Positions 1 through 5,680 of a stretch of 6,609 nucleotides of DNA are shown here, piece by piece. The notes beneath the pieces were generated by a model. The model made no database searches, had not been told where the DNA came from, and was given only the letters and a program-made list of their open reading frames with translations. The stretch's first letter is position 1. Each line of letters begins with the position of its first letter. Source of the DNA: an uncultured Pseudomonadota bacterium (GTDB lineage: Bacteria; Myxococcota_A; UBA9042; CAIXZC01); contig CALFHQ010000120.1 in assembly GCA_937876385.1 (NCBI GenBank), positions 1-6,609 on the forward strand. Direction: 5' to 3'. The position numbers were made by a program, and so were the translations under genes.

Positions 1-2
1 GG

Positions 3-848
3 CACGATACGGCCTTTGGGCGCATCCTTCAAGCGCTGGAATATGACGACCTGGAAGATGCAAAGCGCTCCATTCGAATGGCTGGAATCCTCCTCGCCGA
101 GGACGGGCTTCCCGCCGAGATGTGCCCCTTCGTCGTGGGTTTCGCCGGGTACGGGAATTCCTCTCGCGGTGCCCAGGATGTCTGCGCATTGCTGCCTACC
201 ATGGACGTCTCTCCAGAGGAATTGCCGAGGCTCTTTGAAGACGGTGCGCAGATCAGCAACAAGCATGTGTACCGTGTCGTTTTCAAAGAAGAGCATCTGG
301 CGCGTCGAATCGCCGATGGTGGTTTCGACCGCCAGGAGTACTTTGACGAACCGGAAAAATACGAAGGGATCTTTCCCCAGTATCTCCCCTATTTGCGGGT
401 GCTGATGAACTGCATCTACTGGGAGGAGCGCTATCCGAAGCTCGTAACCCGTGCCGTAGCAAGGGATTTGGCAGCGGAGGGGCGATTGCCCCTGGTGGCC
501 ATCGGAGACATCACCTGCGACATCGATGGATCCATCGAGATGACCACGAAGTCAACCGACCAGGAAACCCCGGTGCTTCTCTACAATCCCGCAGATGACA
601 CTGTCGTGGAGTCCTTTGAAGGACCCGGCGTTGCCGTGGTAGCGGTGGACAACCTTCCTGCCGAGTTGCCCCGGGATGCCACTCGCCATTTTGGCGACAG
701 CCTGTTCCCCTTTCTGCCGGATCTGGCGAATCTCGACCGGAGCGCGTCCTTCGAAGAGTTGAATTTGAGGCCTGAACTGAAACAGGCAATTGTTGTTTGG
801 AATGGGGAGTTGACTCCCCGGTTTCGGTACCTCGAAGAGGCACTGTAG
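3..848 (+). CDS. Lysine-ketoglutarate reductase (saccharopine dehydrogenase, NADP+, L-lysine-forming), 3' part
   Basis: The frame is open from the left edge, so the gene is truncated at its 5' end; 281 C-terminal residues are visible. The protein matches from memory the lysine-ketoglutarate reductase half of eukaryotic aminoadipic semialdehyde synthase. Matching blocks (numbered from the first visible codon) are HDTAFGRI (1-8), GFAGYGNSSRGAQDV (46-60, the start of the nucleotide-binding fold), NCIYWE (136-141), AIGDITCDIDGSIE (166-179) and VDNLPAELPRDAT (215-227) followed by FGDSLFP. The family condenses L-lysine with 2-oxoglutarate and reduces the adduct with NADPH to saccharopine in the cytoplasm. 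An internal ATG at 78 is not the true start, because conserved family sequence lies upstream of it. The next gene encodes the following pathway step and begins 21 bases after the stop, so the two are almost certainly cotranscribed. In bacteria the pair usually serves lysine catabolism. The N-terminal alanine dehydrogenase/PNT-like part and the promoter lie outside the window. Confidence 0.9.
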   Translation, partial: HDTAFGRILQALEYDDLEDAKRSIRMAGILLAEDGLPAEMCPFVVGFAGYGNSSRGAQDVCALLPTMDVSPEELPRLFEDGAQISNKHVYRVVFKEEHLARRIADGGFDRQEYFDEPEKYEGIFPQYLPYLRVLMNCIYWEERYPKLVTRAVARDLAAEGRLPLVAIGDITCDIDGSIEMTTKSTDQETPVLLYNPADDTVVESFEGPGVAVVAVDNLPAELPRDATRHFGDSLFPFLPDLANLDRSASFEELNLRPELKQAIVVWNGELTPRFRYLEEAL

Positions 849-856
849 TCAATTAC

Positions 857-861
857 GGAGG
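857..861 (+). promoter_or_regulatory. Ribosome binding site of the saccharopine dehydrogenase gene
   Basis: A GGAGG core sits 8 bases before the ATG at 870, inside the 21-base gap between the two lysine-pathway genes. It fixes the start of the second gene and shows that this gene is translated independently rather than by stop-start overlap. Confidence 0.85.
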
Positions 862-869
862 TTTCTTTC

Positions 870-2198
870 ATGAATAAGAAAGTGCTGGTGTTGGGGGCGG
901 GGTTGGTAGCCAAACCGCTGGTGAAGTATCTGCTGAACCATGGTTTTGAAATGACCATCGCCACACGGACGGTGAGCAAGGCGCAGGCCCTCCTCGAAGG
1001 CCATGCGAACGGCACCGCCGTCGCCTTGGACCTCAACGACCCAGAGGGATTGGACGACCTGATTCGCAACTGCGATCTGGCCATCAGCCTGGTGCCCTAT
1101 ACCTTCCATGTTCAGGTCGCACGACGTTGCCTGGCGTTCGACAAGCACCTGGTAACCACTTCCTATGTAAGCAACGAGATGCGGGCGCTCTCCGGGGAAG
1201 CCGAGAAGAAGGGGTTGCTCTTCTTGAACGAAATCGGTCTGGACCCCGGAATCGACCACATGTCCGCCATGCGCATCATCGACACGGTGAAGAGCCAGGG
1301 TGGTACCGTGACCGATTTCCGCAGCTACTGCGGCGGTCTGCCTGCTCCCGATGCCAACGACAACCCGTGGGGGTACAAGTTCTCCTGGAGCCCTCGAGGG
1401 GTGCTGCTGGCCGGTCGAAACTCGGCTCGATATCTCGAGGACGACAAGGTCAAGGACATCGAGTCCCAGGACCTCTTCCTGAACAACTGGCCTCTCCCGG
1501 TGGAAGGGATTGGAAAGCTGGAAGCCTATCCCAACCGTGACTCCATGCAGTACGTTGGCCTGTACCACCTGGAATCGGCGAAGACCTTGTTCCGTGGTAC
1601 CCTTCGCTACCCGAACTGGTGCCTCATGATGAAAGCGCTGGTGGATCTGGGTTGGGTGAGCTTGGATGAGGTTCCAGGCAACGCTACAACGTTGGGAGAG
1701 ATCTTCAAGATCCTCTTGAACGTCGGTGACCAGGATCTGACCCCGTCCGAGATTCGAGCCAAGGCCGCCGAGCGGTTGGGAATCCCCATGACTGCCAATG
1801 CACTGGAGCGGTTCGAGTGGGTGGGGTTGTTCTCTGACTACAACATCGAAGGAGCACCCACGATTCTGGATGCATTGGGCAAAGTGTTGGAAGAGAAGCT
1901 CTCTTTCAAACCGGGCGAGCGAGACATGATCGTGCTGTTCCACGAGTTCTTCGCTACCAAGGCCGACGGCTCGAAGCAGCGGATTACAAGCCTCCTGGCC
2001 GACTACGGCGTGCCCCACGGGGATTCCGCCATGGCGCGCACAGTGTCCCTCCCGGCAGCCATCGCAACTCGCATGATTCTCGAAGGAAAAATCAAGGAAA
2101 CGGGAGTTCACATTCCGGTGTCTCCGGCCATCTACAATCCAGTGCTGAATGAGCTGGAGAAGCTGGGCATCGTTTGCAAAGAGAACTTCGAGGCCTGA
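870..2198 (+). CDS. Saccharopine dehydrogenase (NADP+, L-glutamate-forming), LYS9-type
   Basis: A complete 442-residue protein of normal length for the LYS9 family and the saccharopine dehydrogenase half of animal and plant aminoadipic semialdehyde synthase. It oxidises saccharopine to 2-aminoadipate 6-semialdehyde and glutamate in the cytoplasm. The N-terminal Rossmann segment VLVLGAGLVAKP (5-16) has the dinucleotide-binding glycines. Family blocks follow in order: NEIGLDPGIDHMSAM (120-134), SYCGGLPAPDANDNPWGYKF (152-171) then SWSPRGVLLA, FRGTLRYPNW (241-250), PGERDM near 350, and a C-terminal stretch of DGS, YGVP and SAMARTVSLPAAIA type that closes the Rossmann fold. No truncation or frameshift is seen. 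The start is supported by GGAGG 8 bases upstream. It is the second gene of an operon with the lysine-ketoglutarate reductase gene. No aminoadipate semialdehyde dehydrogenase, the expected next step, is in the window. It ends 15 bases from a convergent gene. Confidence 0.95.
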   Translation: MNKKVLVLGAGLVAKPLVKYLLNHGFEMTIATRTVSKAQALLEGHANGTAVALDLNDPEGLDDLIRNCDLAISLVPYTFHVQVARRCLAFDKHLVTTSYVSNEMRALSGEAEKKGLLFLNEIGLDPGIDHMSAMRIIDTVKSQGGTVTDFRSYCGGLPAPDANDNPWGYKFSWSPRGVLLAGRNSARYLEDDKVKDIESQDLFLNNWPLPVEGIGKLEAYPNRDSMQYVGLYHLESAKTLFRGTLRYPNWCLMMKALVDLGWVSLDEVPGNATTLGEIFKILLNVGDQDLTPSEIRAKAAERLGIPMTANALERFEWVGLFSDYNIEGAPTILDALGKVLEEKLSFKPGERDMIVLFHEFFATKADGSKQRITSLLADYGVPHGDSAMARTVSLPAAIATRMILEGKIKETGVHIPVSPAIYNPVLNELEKLGIVCKENFEA

Positions 2199-2213
2199 TT
2201 TCTTTCCGCTCCC
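2199..2213. other. Convergent intergenic gap of 15 bases
   Basis: This pyrimidine-rich stretch separates the stop codons of the saccharopine dehydrogenase gene (+) and the PqqD-like gene (-). It is too short to hold a hairpin terminator, and none is seen reaching in from either side, so transcripts from the two strands may overlap. Confidence 0.7.
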
Positions 2214-2504
2214 CTACCCTCTCTTCTTCACGACCCCTTTTGCCACCAGGTGCTCGATGAACTCCGTGGCGTCCTCTCGGGCGGTGTCCGGACTCACCTC
2301 AAAGGCATCCACGACCTGACTTGCGATGGAAGAAACCGTCGCTCCATCCTGAAGTAGCGCTTTGAAGATGAAAAGCCCGACGGGGTTGCGAATGTTGTGC
2401 ATGACACCATCAGAGGTCACGGCGAAGACTTCACCGTCGACCTCCCGCCATGCTACGGAATCGGACACGGAGTATGTGATTGTGGATGGGGGCGTTGATT
2501 TCAT
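2214..2504 (-). CDS. PqqD-like (RRE-fold) small protein
   Basis: A 96-residue protein with the pattern of the PqqD family (PF05402). The segment VAWREVDGEVFAV (17-29) forms the beta part, followed by HNIRNPVGLFIFKALLQDGA (36-55), where family members usually read h-LN-tg-xx-iw-xLL-dG. A helix-turn-helix-like part follows, VSSIASQVVDAFEVSPDTAR (57-76), then EDATEFIEHLVAKGVV (77-92). Known PqqD binds the PqqA peptide and delivers it to the radical SAM enzyme PqqE; related domains (RRE) bind RiPP leader peptides. Neither a precursor peptide nor a maturase is visible here, so its function is unknown. The chosen ATG overlaps the TGA of the upstream lipoprotein gene as ATGA, suggesting translational coupling; a GGAAGG stands about 14 bases upstream, far for an independent ribosome site. 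The frame continues further upstream, but that part is Arg-rich and lies antiparallel-free within the same-strand lipoprotein gene in another frame, so it is treated as a shadow. No signal peptide is seen; it should be cytoplasmic. Confidence 0.85.
   Translation of the reverse strand: MKSTPPSTITYSVSDSVAWREVDGEVFAVTSDGVMHNIRNPVGLFIFKALLQDGATVSSIASQVVDAFEVSPDTAREDATEFIEHLVAKGVVKKRG
2501..2504 (-). promoter_or_regulatory. ATGA stop-start overlap (translational coupling)
   Basis: On the minus strand the TGA stop of the lipoprotein gene (2503-2501) and the ATG start of the PqqD-like gene (2504-2502) share two bases within ATGA. This arrangement usually allows the terminating ribosome to restart, tying the yield of the small protein to that of the upstream one. 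Confidence 0.8.
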
Positions 2505-5407
2505 CTTCGGACAGTGGCACCTTCCTTGCGACGAAGGACGGCCAGGAAGGAGAAGAGCCCGAGGAAGAGTAGCCAGGCTGAGTGGGAGGAGGGGGTGGAA
2601 GACACCGAACAACTGCTGCTGCCGGCGGACCCTGGATCGTTGTTTGTGGGGTCTGAGTCTTCTACGCACTTGTCGCCGTCCCAGACCTGGCCTTCGGCAC
2701 ATTCTTCGTCGGCGATGCACACGCCGTCACTGCTGCACGACGAGCCCTGGGTACACGCACCGCAGGAGCCGCCACAGCCATCATCTCCACACTGTACCCC
2801 AGAGCAATCGGGGGTGCAGACTCCGGTGGAATCCTCGCAAATACCACTCTGGCAGGTTTCGTCCTTGCTGCAGCTTCCGCACTCTCCGCCACAGCCGTCC
2901 GCCCCGCAATCCTTGTTGGCGCAGTTGGGAATGCACTGGCTGAGGCACGCGTAGATTCCGGCGTCGGGGGCATAGGTGCAGAACTCACCGGTGACCGAGC
3001 AGTCCGTTGTAACCACTTGCCCGCCGATGCACTTGGAGAGGTTGTTCCCCTCACACAATCCAGCGGAAGGAACGTTGCCGCAGCCATCCGGGTTGTCCAC
3101 GCACGCACCCTCTTCACAAGAGAATCCAGCGTCACAAGCGCCGCAGGTGCTGCCGCAGCCGTCCGGACCGCACACCTTGCCACCGCATTCGGGGGTGCAC
3201 TGGTCGCTGCACTGCCCGCTCTGGCAGAACTGACCGTTTGCGCAGGCTCCGCAGCTTCCGCCACACCCGTCGTCTCCACACTCTTTTCCAGCGCATGCCG
3301 GGGTGCAGGTGCCGAGGCAGACACCGGCGTTGCAGCTTTCTCCTGCCTGGCAGGTGCCGCAGGTACCGCCACAGCCGTCGTTCCCGCACTCTTTGCCCGA
3401 GCAACTCGGAGTGCAGGTGCCGGAGCACACGCCGGCGTTGCAGCTTTCCCCTGCCTGGCAGGTTCCGCAGCTTCCGCCACAGCCGTCGTCACCGCACTGT
3501 TTGCCGCTGCAATCTGGGGTACAGGTGGTCTCGCTGCAATCTCTGGGGTTTTCGCCCGACGGGTCTGCCGAACCGTCCATGCCACAGTCGTAGTAGCCGG
3601 CCTGAGCGTTCCAGCCGCAGGCATCTGGATTGGCGCACTCAGCCTGCTGAAGGGCTGAGTTTTCGCACCAGGTCAAGATTGCGCCATTGCAACAACCGGC
3701 GAAGCTGATTCCCTGACAAGGATCAGCGGTGCCCACACACTGGCCGCTCTGGCAGTTCTCTCCTGTGTTGCAAGTGCCGCAGCTTCCCCCGCAGCCGTCT
3801 GACCCGCACTCCAGGCCGGTGCAATTGGGAACGCACCCAGCGACGCACAAGCCGGCCGAACAACTCTCACCCGCGTTGCAGGTGCCGCAGGAGCCGCCAC
3901 AACCGTCCGAACCGCACTCCTTGCCCGAGCAACTGGGGGTGCAGGTGCTGTCGCAGGAAATGGGGAACGTGCCGCTGGGGTCTGCCGAGCCGTTGGTTCC
4001 GCACCAGTAGTAGCCTTCGGAGCTGAGCCAGCCGCACTGGCCATCAGCAGAGTTGCAATTTTCGGTGTTCAGGACGCCATCCTGGCACCAACGCACCGTT
4101 TGACCATCGCAACACCCTTCCCAGGTGAGGTCGCCACACGGCTCCGGCGGGTTGGCGTTGGGGTTGCAATCCCAGGCTCCGTCGCAGGCATAAGCCGGGG
4201 CCGACTCAATGGCGGTGTAGGGGCCATCAGCCACGGTCATGGTGATGCAGTGGATGGCGCCGGCCCACTGGATGACATCGTTGGAGTTCATGAGAATGTG
4301 ACTCCAGGTGGGCATGGTCTCCTGCCAGATGGCCATGGCTTCGGCCTGGAGATCCAGGTTCACGGAGTACACCGGGACCATGTTGACGCCGTTCAAAAAG
4401 AGAGAGTTGATGTAGGAGCGGAAGGCTCCATCGGAGTTGGTGGGCATGGGCATGCGCACTACGTTCCAACCCAGGGAGGTCATGAGGGCCGCGTTGCTGT
4501 CGGTGATTTGCTTGTTGGCAGCATCCATTTGAACCGTGTATTCGCCGATGATCACGGTGCTGTCGCTGACGAGCTTGCTTTGCATGTCGATGTGGGTGGT
4601 TCCCTCTTCGTTGAGGGCCTGATAGATGGTCAGAGTGTCGCATCCAACATAGTTCTGCATGTAGCTGCGGACGGTGGCTTCGTCGACAGAGTTGTACCAG
4701 AGGAGTCCCTGGGAAGCGAAGCAGTTGCCCTGGGTGTCGGCCATGAAGTTGCCCCCCTCGAAGTCGATGGGAGCGCGATAGACGGTGAGACCCCACTGAT
4801 TGCCGAGAACGGTGGGAATGGCGTCGTCATATACACGCTGAGGGTAGTAGCGAAGGTCCACGATAGCCGGGACGCCGGTATCCGACACAATGGGGAGGGG
4901 GCCGTAGTCACGAATCCACACCGAGTCGTTGGAGATGTTCTCCCAGTTCAGACCGCTGGTGCTGACGCCGGCGCTCGATAGCATCCCCTCAAAGGTGTTC
5001 TTCACCTGGGTGGAATCGTAAATGATATGCACGTTGTCCACCACGGGCTTGCCGTATTTCACAATGTCTACGAGGTTGTCGGCGATTCCATTGGTCAAGC
5101 CAGTGTAAGTGATGAGGAGCTTCGAGGCATTCTCGTACTCTGCAACAGGGCGAATTCCAACTGTCGCCGGGAGGGTGATCCCGTATGTTGTGGGGCGGGC
5201 GGTCTTGTAGTCGTCGTACTGGTCCGCCTTCCCAGGGTCCAGTTCGCTCAAGGTGGGATAGGCAGGGAGCATGGGCTTGACGCCGGGTGTGGCAACCGGG
5301 TTGGCCTCTTCAACCCCAGCCGGGATTGCGGATGCCGCCTCCTGAGGGGTGGACTGATTGCAGGAATACAGCAGGAACATGGCGGAAAGAACGACGGCAA
5401 AACGCAT
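2501..5407 (-). CDS. Secreted peptidylarginine/agmatine deiminase-type lipoprotein with Cys-rich stalk and MYXO-CTERM-like tail
   Basis: A 968-residue exported protein. The start at 5407 is preferred over an ATG at 5425 because AGGAGG stands 7 bases before it and the signal peptide begins there. Residues 1-16 are MRFAVVLSAMFLLYSC, a lipoprotein signal ending in LYSC with C16 as the lipidated residue; Tyr at -2 is uncommon but tolerable. A Pro/Ala-rich linker follows. The catalytic domain (about 70-395) has the deiminase (PF04371-like) signature: WIRDYGP (164-170, Asp167), DFEGGNF (215-221), THIDMQSK (271-278, His272 and Asp274) and AIHCIT (384-389, nucleophile Cys387). The family hydrolyses guanidino groups to ureido groups plus ammonia; here the substrate could be peptidyl-arginine, agmatine or free arginine. 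Residues 424-897 form a stalk of three B-type and eight A-type Cys-rich modules. The tail SSSCSVSSTPSSHSAW, then a hydrophobic segment (about 945-958) and RRK, resembles MYXO-CTERM, sorted by myxosortase. The enzyme is thus placed outside the cytoplasmic membrane. It is the first gene of a two-gene operon. Confidence 0.88.
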   Translation of the reverse strand: MRFAVVLSAMFLLYSCNQSTPQEAASAIPAGVEEANPVATPGVKPMLPAYPTLSELDPGKADQYDDYKTARPTTYGITLPATVGIRPVAEYENASKLLITYTGLTNGIADNLVDIVKYGKPVVDNVHIIYDSTQVKNTFEGMLSSAGVSTSGLNWENISNDSVWIRDYGPLPIVSDTGVPAIVDLRYYPQRVYDDAIPTVLGNQWGLTVYRAPIDFEGGNFMADTQGNCFASQGLLWYNSVDEATVRSYMQNYVGCDTLTIYQALNEEGTTHIDMQSKLVSDSTVIIGEYTVQMDAANKQITDSNAALMTSLGWNVVRMPMPTNSDGAFRSYINSLFLNGVNMVPVYSVNLDLQAEAMAIWQETMPTWSHILMNSNDVIQWAGAIHCITMTVADGPYTAIESAPAYACDGAWDCNPNANPPEPCGDLTWEGCCDGQTVRWCQDGVLNTENCNSADGQCGWLSSEGYYWCGTNGSADPSGTFPISCDSTCTPSCSGKECGSDGCGGSCGTCNAGESCSAGLCVAGCVPNCTGLECGSDGCGGSCGTCNTGENCQSGQCVGTADPCQGISFAGCCNGAILTWCENSALQQAECANPDACGWNAQAGYYDCGMDGSADPSGENPRDCSETTCTPDCSGKQCGDDGCGGSCGTCQAGESCNAGVCSGTCTPSCSGKECGNDGCGGTCGTCQAGESCNAGVCLGTCTPACAGKECGDDGCGGSCGACANGQFCQSGQCSDQCTPECGGKVCGPDGCGSTCGACDAGFSCEEGACVDNPDGCGNVPSAGLCEGNNLSKCIGGQVVTTDCSVTGEFCTYAPDAGIYACLSQCIPNCANKDCGADGCGGECGSCSKDETCQSGICEDSTGVCTPDCSGVQCGDDGCGGSCGACTQGSSCSSDGVCIADEECAEGQVWDGDKCVEDSDPTNNDPGSAGSSSCSVSSTPSSHSAWLLFLGLFSFLAVLRRKEGATVRR
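2537..2612 (-). other. MYXO-CTERM-like sorting tail (part of the lipoprotein gene)
   Basis: This stretch encodes about residues 932-957 of the lipoprotein. It runs from SCSVSST through SSHSAWLLFLGLFSFLAVL and is followed by RRKEGATVRR. The order Cys-containing Ser-rich segment, one transmembrane helix, basic cluster at the extreme C-terminus is the architecture of MYXO-CTERM (TIGR03901-type) tails. The usual GCS triplet reads SCS here, so the match is good but not perfect. Confidence 0.7.
2717..2935 (-). repeat. Cys-rich A modules 7 and 8 of the lipoprotein stalk
   Basis: Two copies of a 33-34-residue module with eight cysteines at positions 1, 5, 10, 15, 19, 22, 28 and 33. A8 has one extra residue (SSDGVC) before its last Cys. 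A7 is the most divergent copy (CIPNCANKDCGADGCGGECG). The region lies after module B3 and before the C-terminal sorting tail. Confidence 0.85.
2945..3082 (-). repeat. Cys-rich B module 3 (reduced, six cysteines)
   Basis: Encodes a module beginning CGNVPSAGLCEGNNLSKC and ending DAGIYAC. It aligns with B1 and B2 through CG..., G-x-C-x-G, the next Cys of each, and the (G)YYxC-like end, here IYAC. The first Cys of the CC pair is Leu and the terminal DPSG...C extension is missing, so two of the eight cysteines are lost together. Confidence 0.75.
3101..3523 (-). repeat. Cys-rich A modules 3 to 6, tandem array with about 108-base period
   Basis: Four consecutive eight-Cys modules of the type CTPxCxGKxCGxDGCGGxCG, repeated every 36 residues with a short GT-, DQ- or similar linker. 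A3 and A4 are nearly identical over their second half (CQAGESCNAGVC in both). On the DNA, 3308-3415 and 3416-3523 share long identical runs such as ccggcgttgcagctttc. This indicates recent duplication by unequal exchange or slippage. Confidence 0.9.
3536..3718 (-). repeat. Cys-rich B module 2
   Basis: Encodes a 61-residue module, CQGISFAGCCNGAILTWC at its start, then CGWNAQAGYYDCGMDGSADP and a final Cys. Eight cysteines align with those of B1. It lies between A2 and A3. Confidence 0.85.
3737..3943 (-). repeat. Cys-rich A modules 1 and 2
   Basis: Two eight-Cys modules, CTPSCSGKECGSDGCGGSCG... and CVPNCTGLECGSDGCGGSCG..., with the same Cys spacing as the later copies. They sit between B1 and B2. 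Confidence 0.88.
3953..4138 (-). repeat. Cys-rich B module 1
   Basis: Encodes a 62-residue module starting CGDLTWEGCCDGQTVRWC and containing CGWLSSEGYYWCGTNGSADP, with eight cysteines. It follows the deiminase catalytic domain directly and begins the stalk. Confidence 0.85.
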
Positions 5408-5414
5408 GAACAAT

Positions 5415-5420
5415 CCTCCT
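5415..5420 (-). promoter_or_regulatory. Ribosome binding site of the lipoprotein gene
   Basis: The minus strand reads AGGAGG, 7 bases before the ATG at 5407. It decides in favour of this start over the upstream in-frame ATG at 5425, which would place six extra residues before the signal peptide and would overlap the ribosome site itself. Confidence 0.88.
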
Positions 5421-5477
5421 GGCAAGATGGGCGACCCATTCGTCTACCGAAAGGTGTGACGGGGGCGGCGACGTACC

Positions 5478-5505
5478 AGTTTACTGAATCAGAGTCGGGA
5501 GTCAA
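5478..5505 (-). promoter_or_regulatory. Candidate sigma-70-type promoter for the lipoprotein/PqqD-like operon
   Basis: On the minus strand TTGACT (5505-5500) matches five of six bases of the -35 consensus. It is followed after 16 bases by TAAACT (5483-5478), which matches four of six of the -10 consensus. Transcription would start about 60-65 bases before the ATG at 5407. The call rests on consensus matching only. Confidence 0.45.
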
Positions 5506-5538
5506 CGAGGAAGGAGAGCAGGGAACGGAGGTCGCCAG

Positions 5539-5554
5539 CGAGAGCGTACTCTCG
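5539..5554. promoter_or_regulatory. Inverted repeat, possible operator
   Basis: CGAGAG and CTCTCG form perfect 6-base arms around a 4-base centre, CGTA. It lies about 34 bases upstream of the candidate -35 of the lipoprotein promoter and 126 bases upstream of the J-TPR gene start. It could be a regulator-binding site for either gene. It has no T-run and so is not a terminator. Confidence 0.35.
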
Positions 5555-5668
5555 TCCACAACCGACCCCCGTCTGTTCGCTGTAAACAGGAATCAACCTT
5601 GGATGCTGGGTTTGTGGCGCCAAAGACGTTGCCACCGCTGGGTGTTTGCAGTACATTCGTAAGGCGGT

Positions 5669-5673
5669 GGAGG
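5669..5673 (+). promoter_or_regulatory. Ribosome binding site of the J-TPR gene
   Basis: GGAGG stands 7 bases before the ATG at 5681 and supports this start. Confidence 0.85.
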
Positions 5674-5680
5674 TGCAGCA

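Larger units (their letters stand above)
5408..5680. promoter_or_regulatory. Divergent intergenic region between the lipoprotein and J-TPR genes
   Basis: A 273-base stretch without a supported gene, flanked by two outward-facing genes that each have a strong ribosome site. It should hold promoters for both. A candidate minus-strand promoter (5478-5505) and an inverted repeat (5539-5554) are listed separately. Near 5575-5591 there is also a weak inverted repeat, CTGTT...AACAG. No convincing sigma-70 or sigma-54 promoter was found for the plus-strand gene. Confidence 0.6.

Noticed and set aside
849..2111. Long open frame (420 codons) on the minus strand opposite the saccharopine dehydrogenase gene
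   Set aside because: It is antisense to a gene with clear family motifs throughout; the translation is rich in Gln, His, Val and Gly with no recognisable domain, as expected of a shadow frame in high-GC DNA.
2505..2720. N-terminal extension of the PqqD-like frame
   Set aside because: The extension is Arg-rich, has no family similarity, and overlaps the lipoprotein gene on the same strand. The ATG at 2504 starts exactly where PqqD-like sequence begins.
2662..3658. Open frames on both strands over the Cys-rich repeats, including Pro/Ser/Gln-rich and Ala-rich proteins
   Set aside because: Repeated, GC-rich DNA gives stop-free shadows in several frames. Only the lipoprotein frame runs through from signal peptide to sorting tail with constant Cys spacing.
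2717..3943. CRISPR-like array, because of the regular repeats
   Set aside because: The repeats are imperfect, in frame, encode Cys-spaced modules and have no unique spacers.
4100..4981. Plus-strand open frame of 293 codons opposite the deiminase domain
   Set aside because: Its product is a Gly/Val/His-rich shadow without domain or ribosome site, while the minus strand carries all deiminase catalytic motifs.
5615..5640. TGGCGC...TTGCC as a sigma-54 promoter for the J-TPR gene
   Set aside because: The GG and GC elements are 13 bases apart instead of the required 10.
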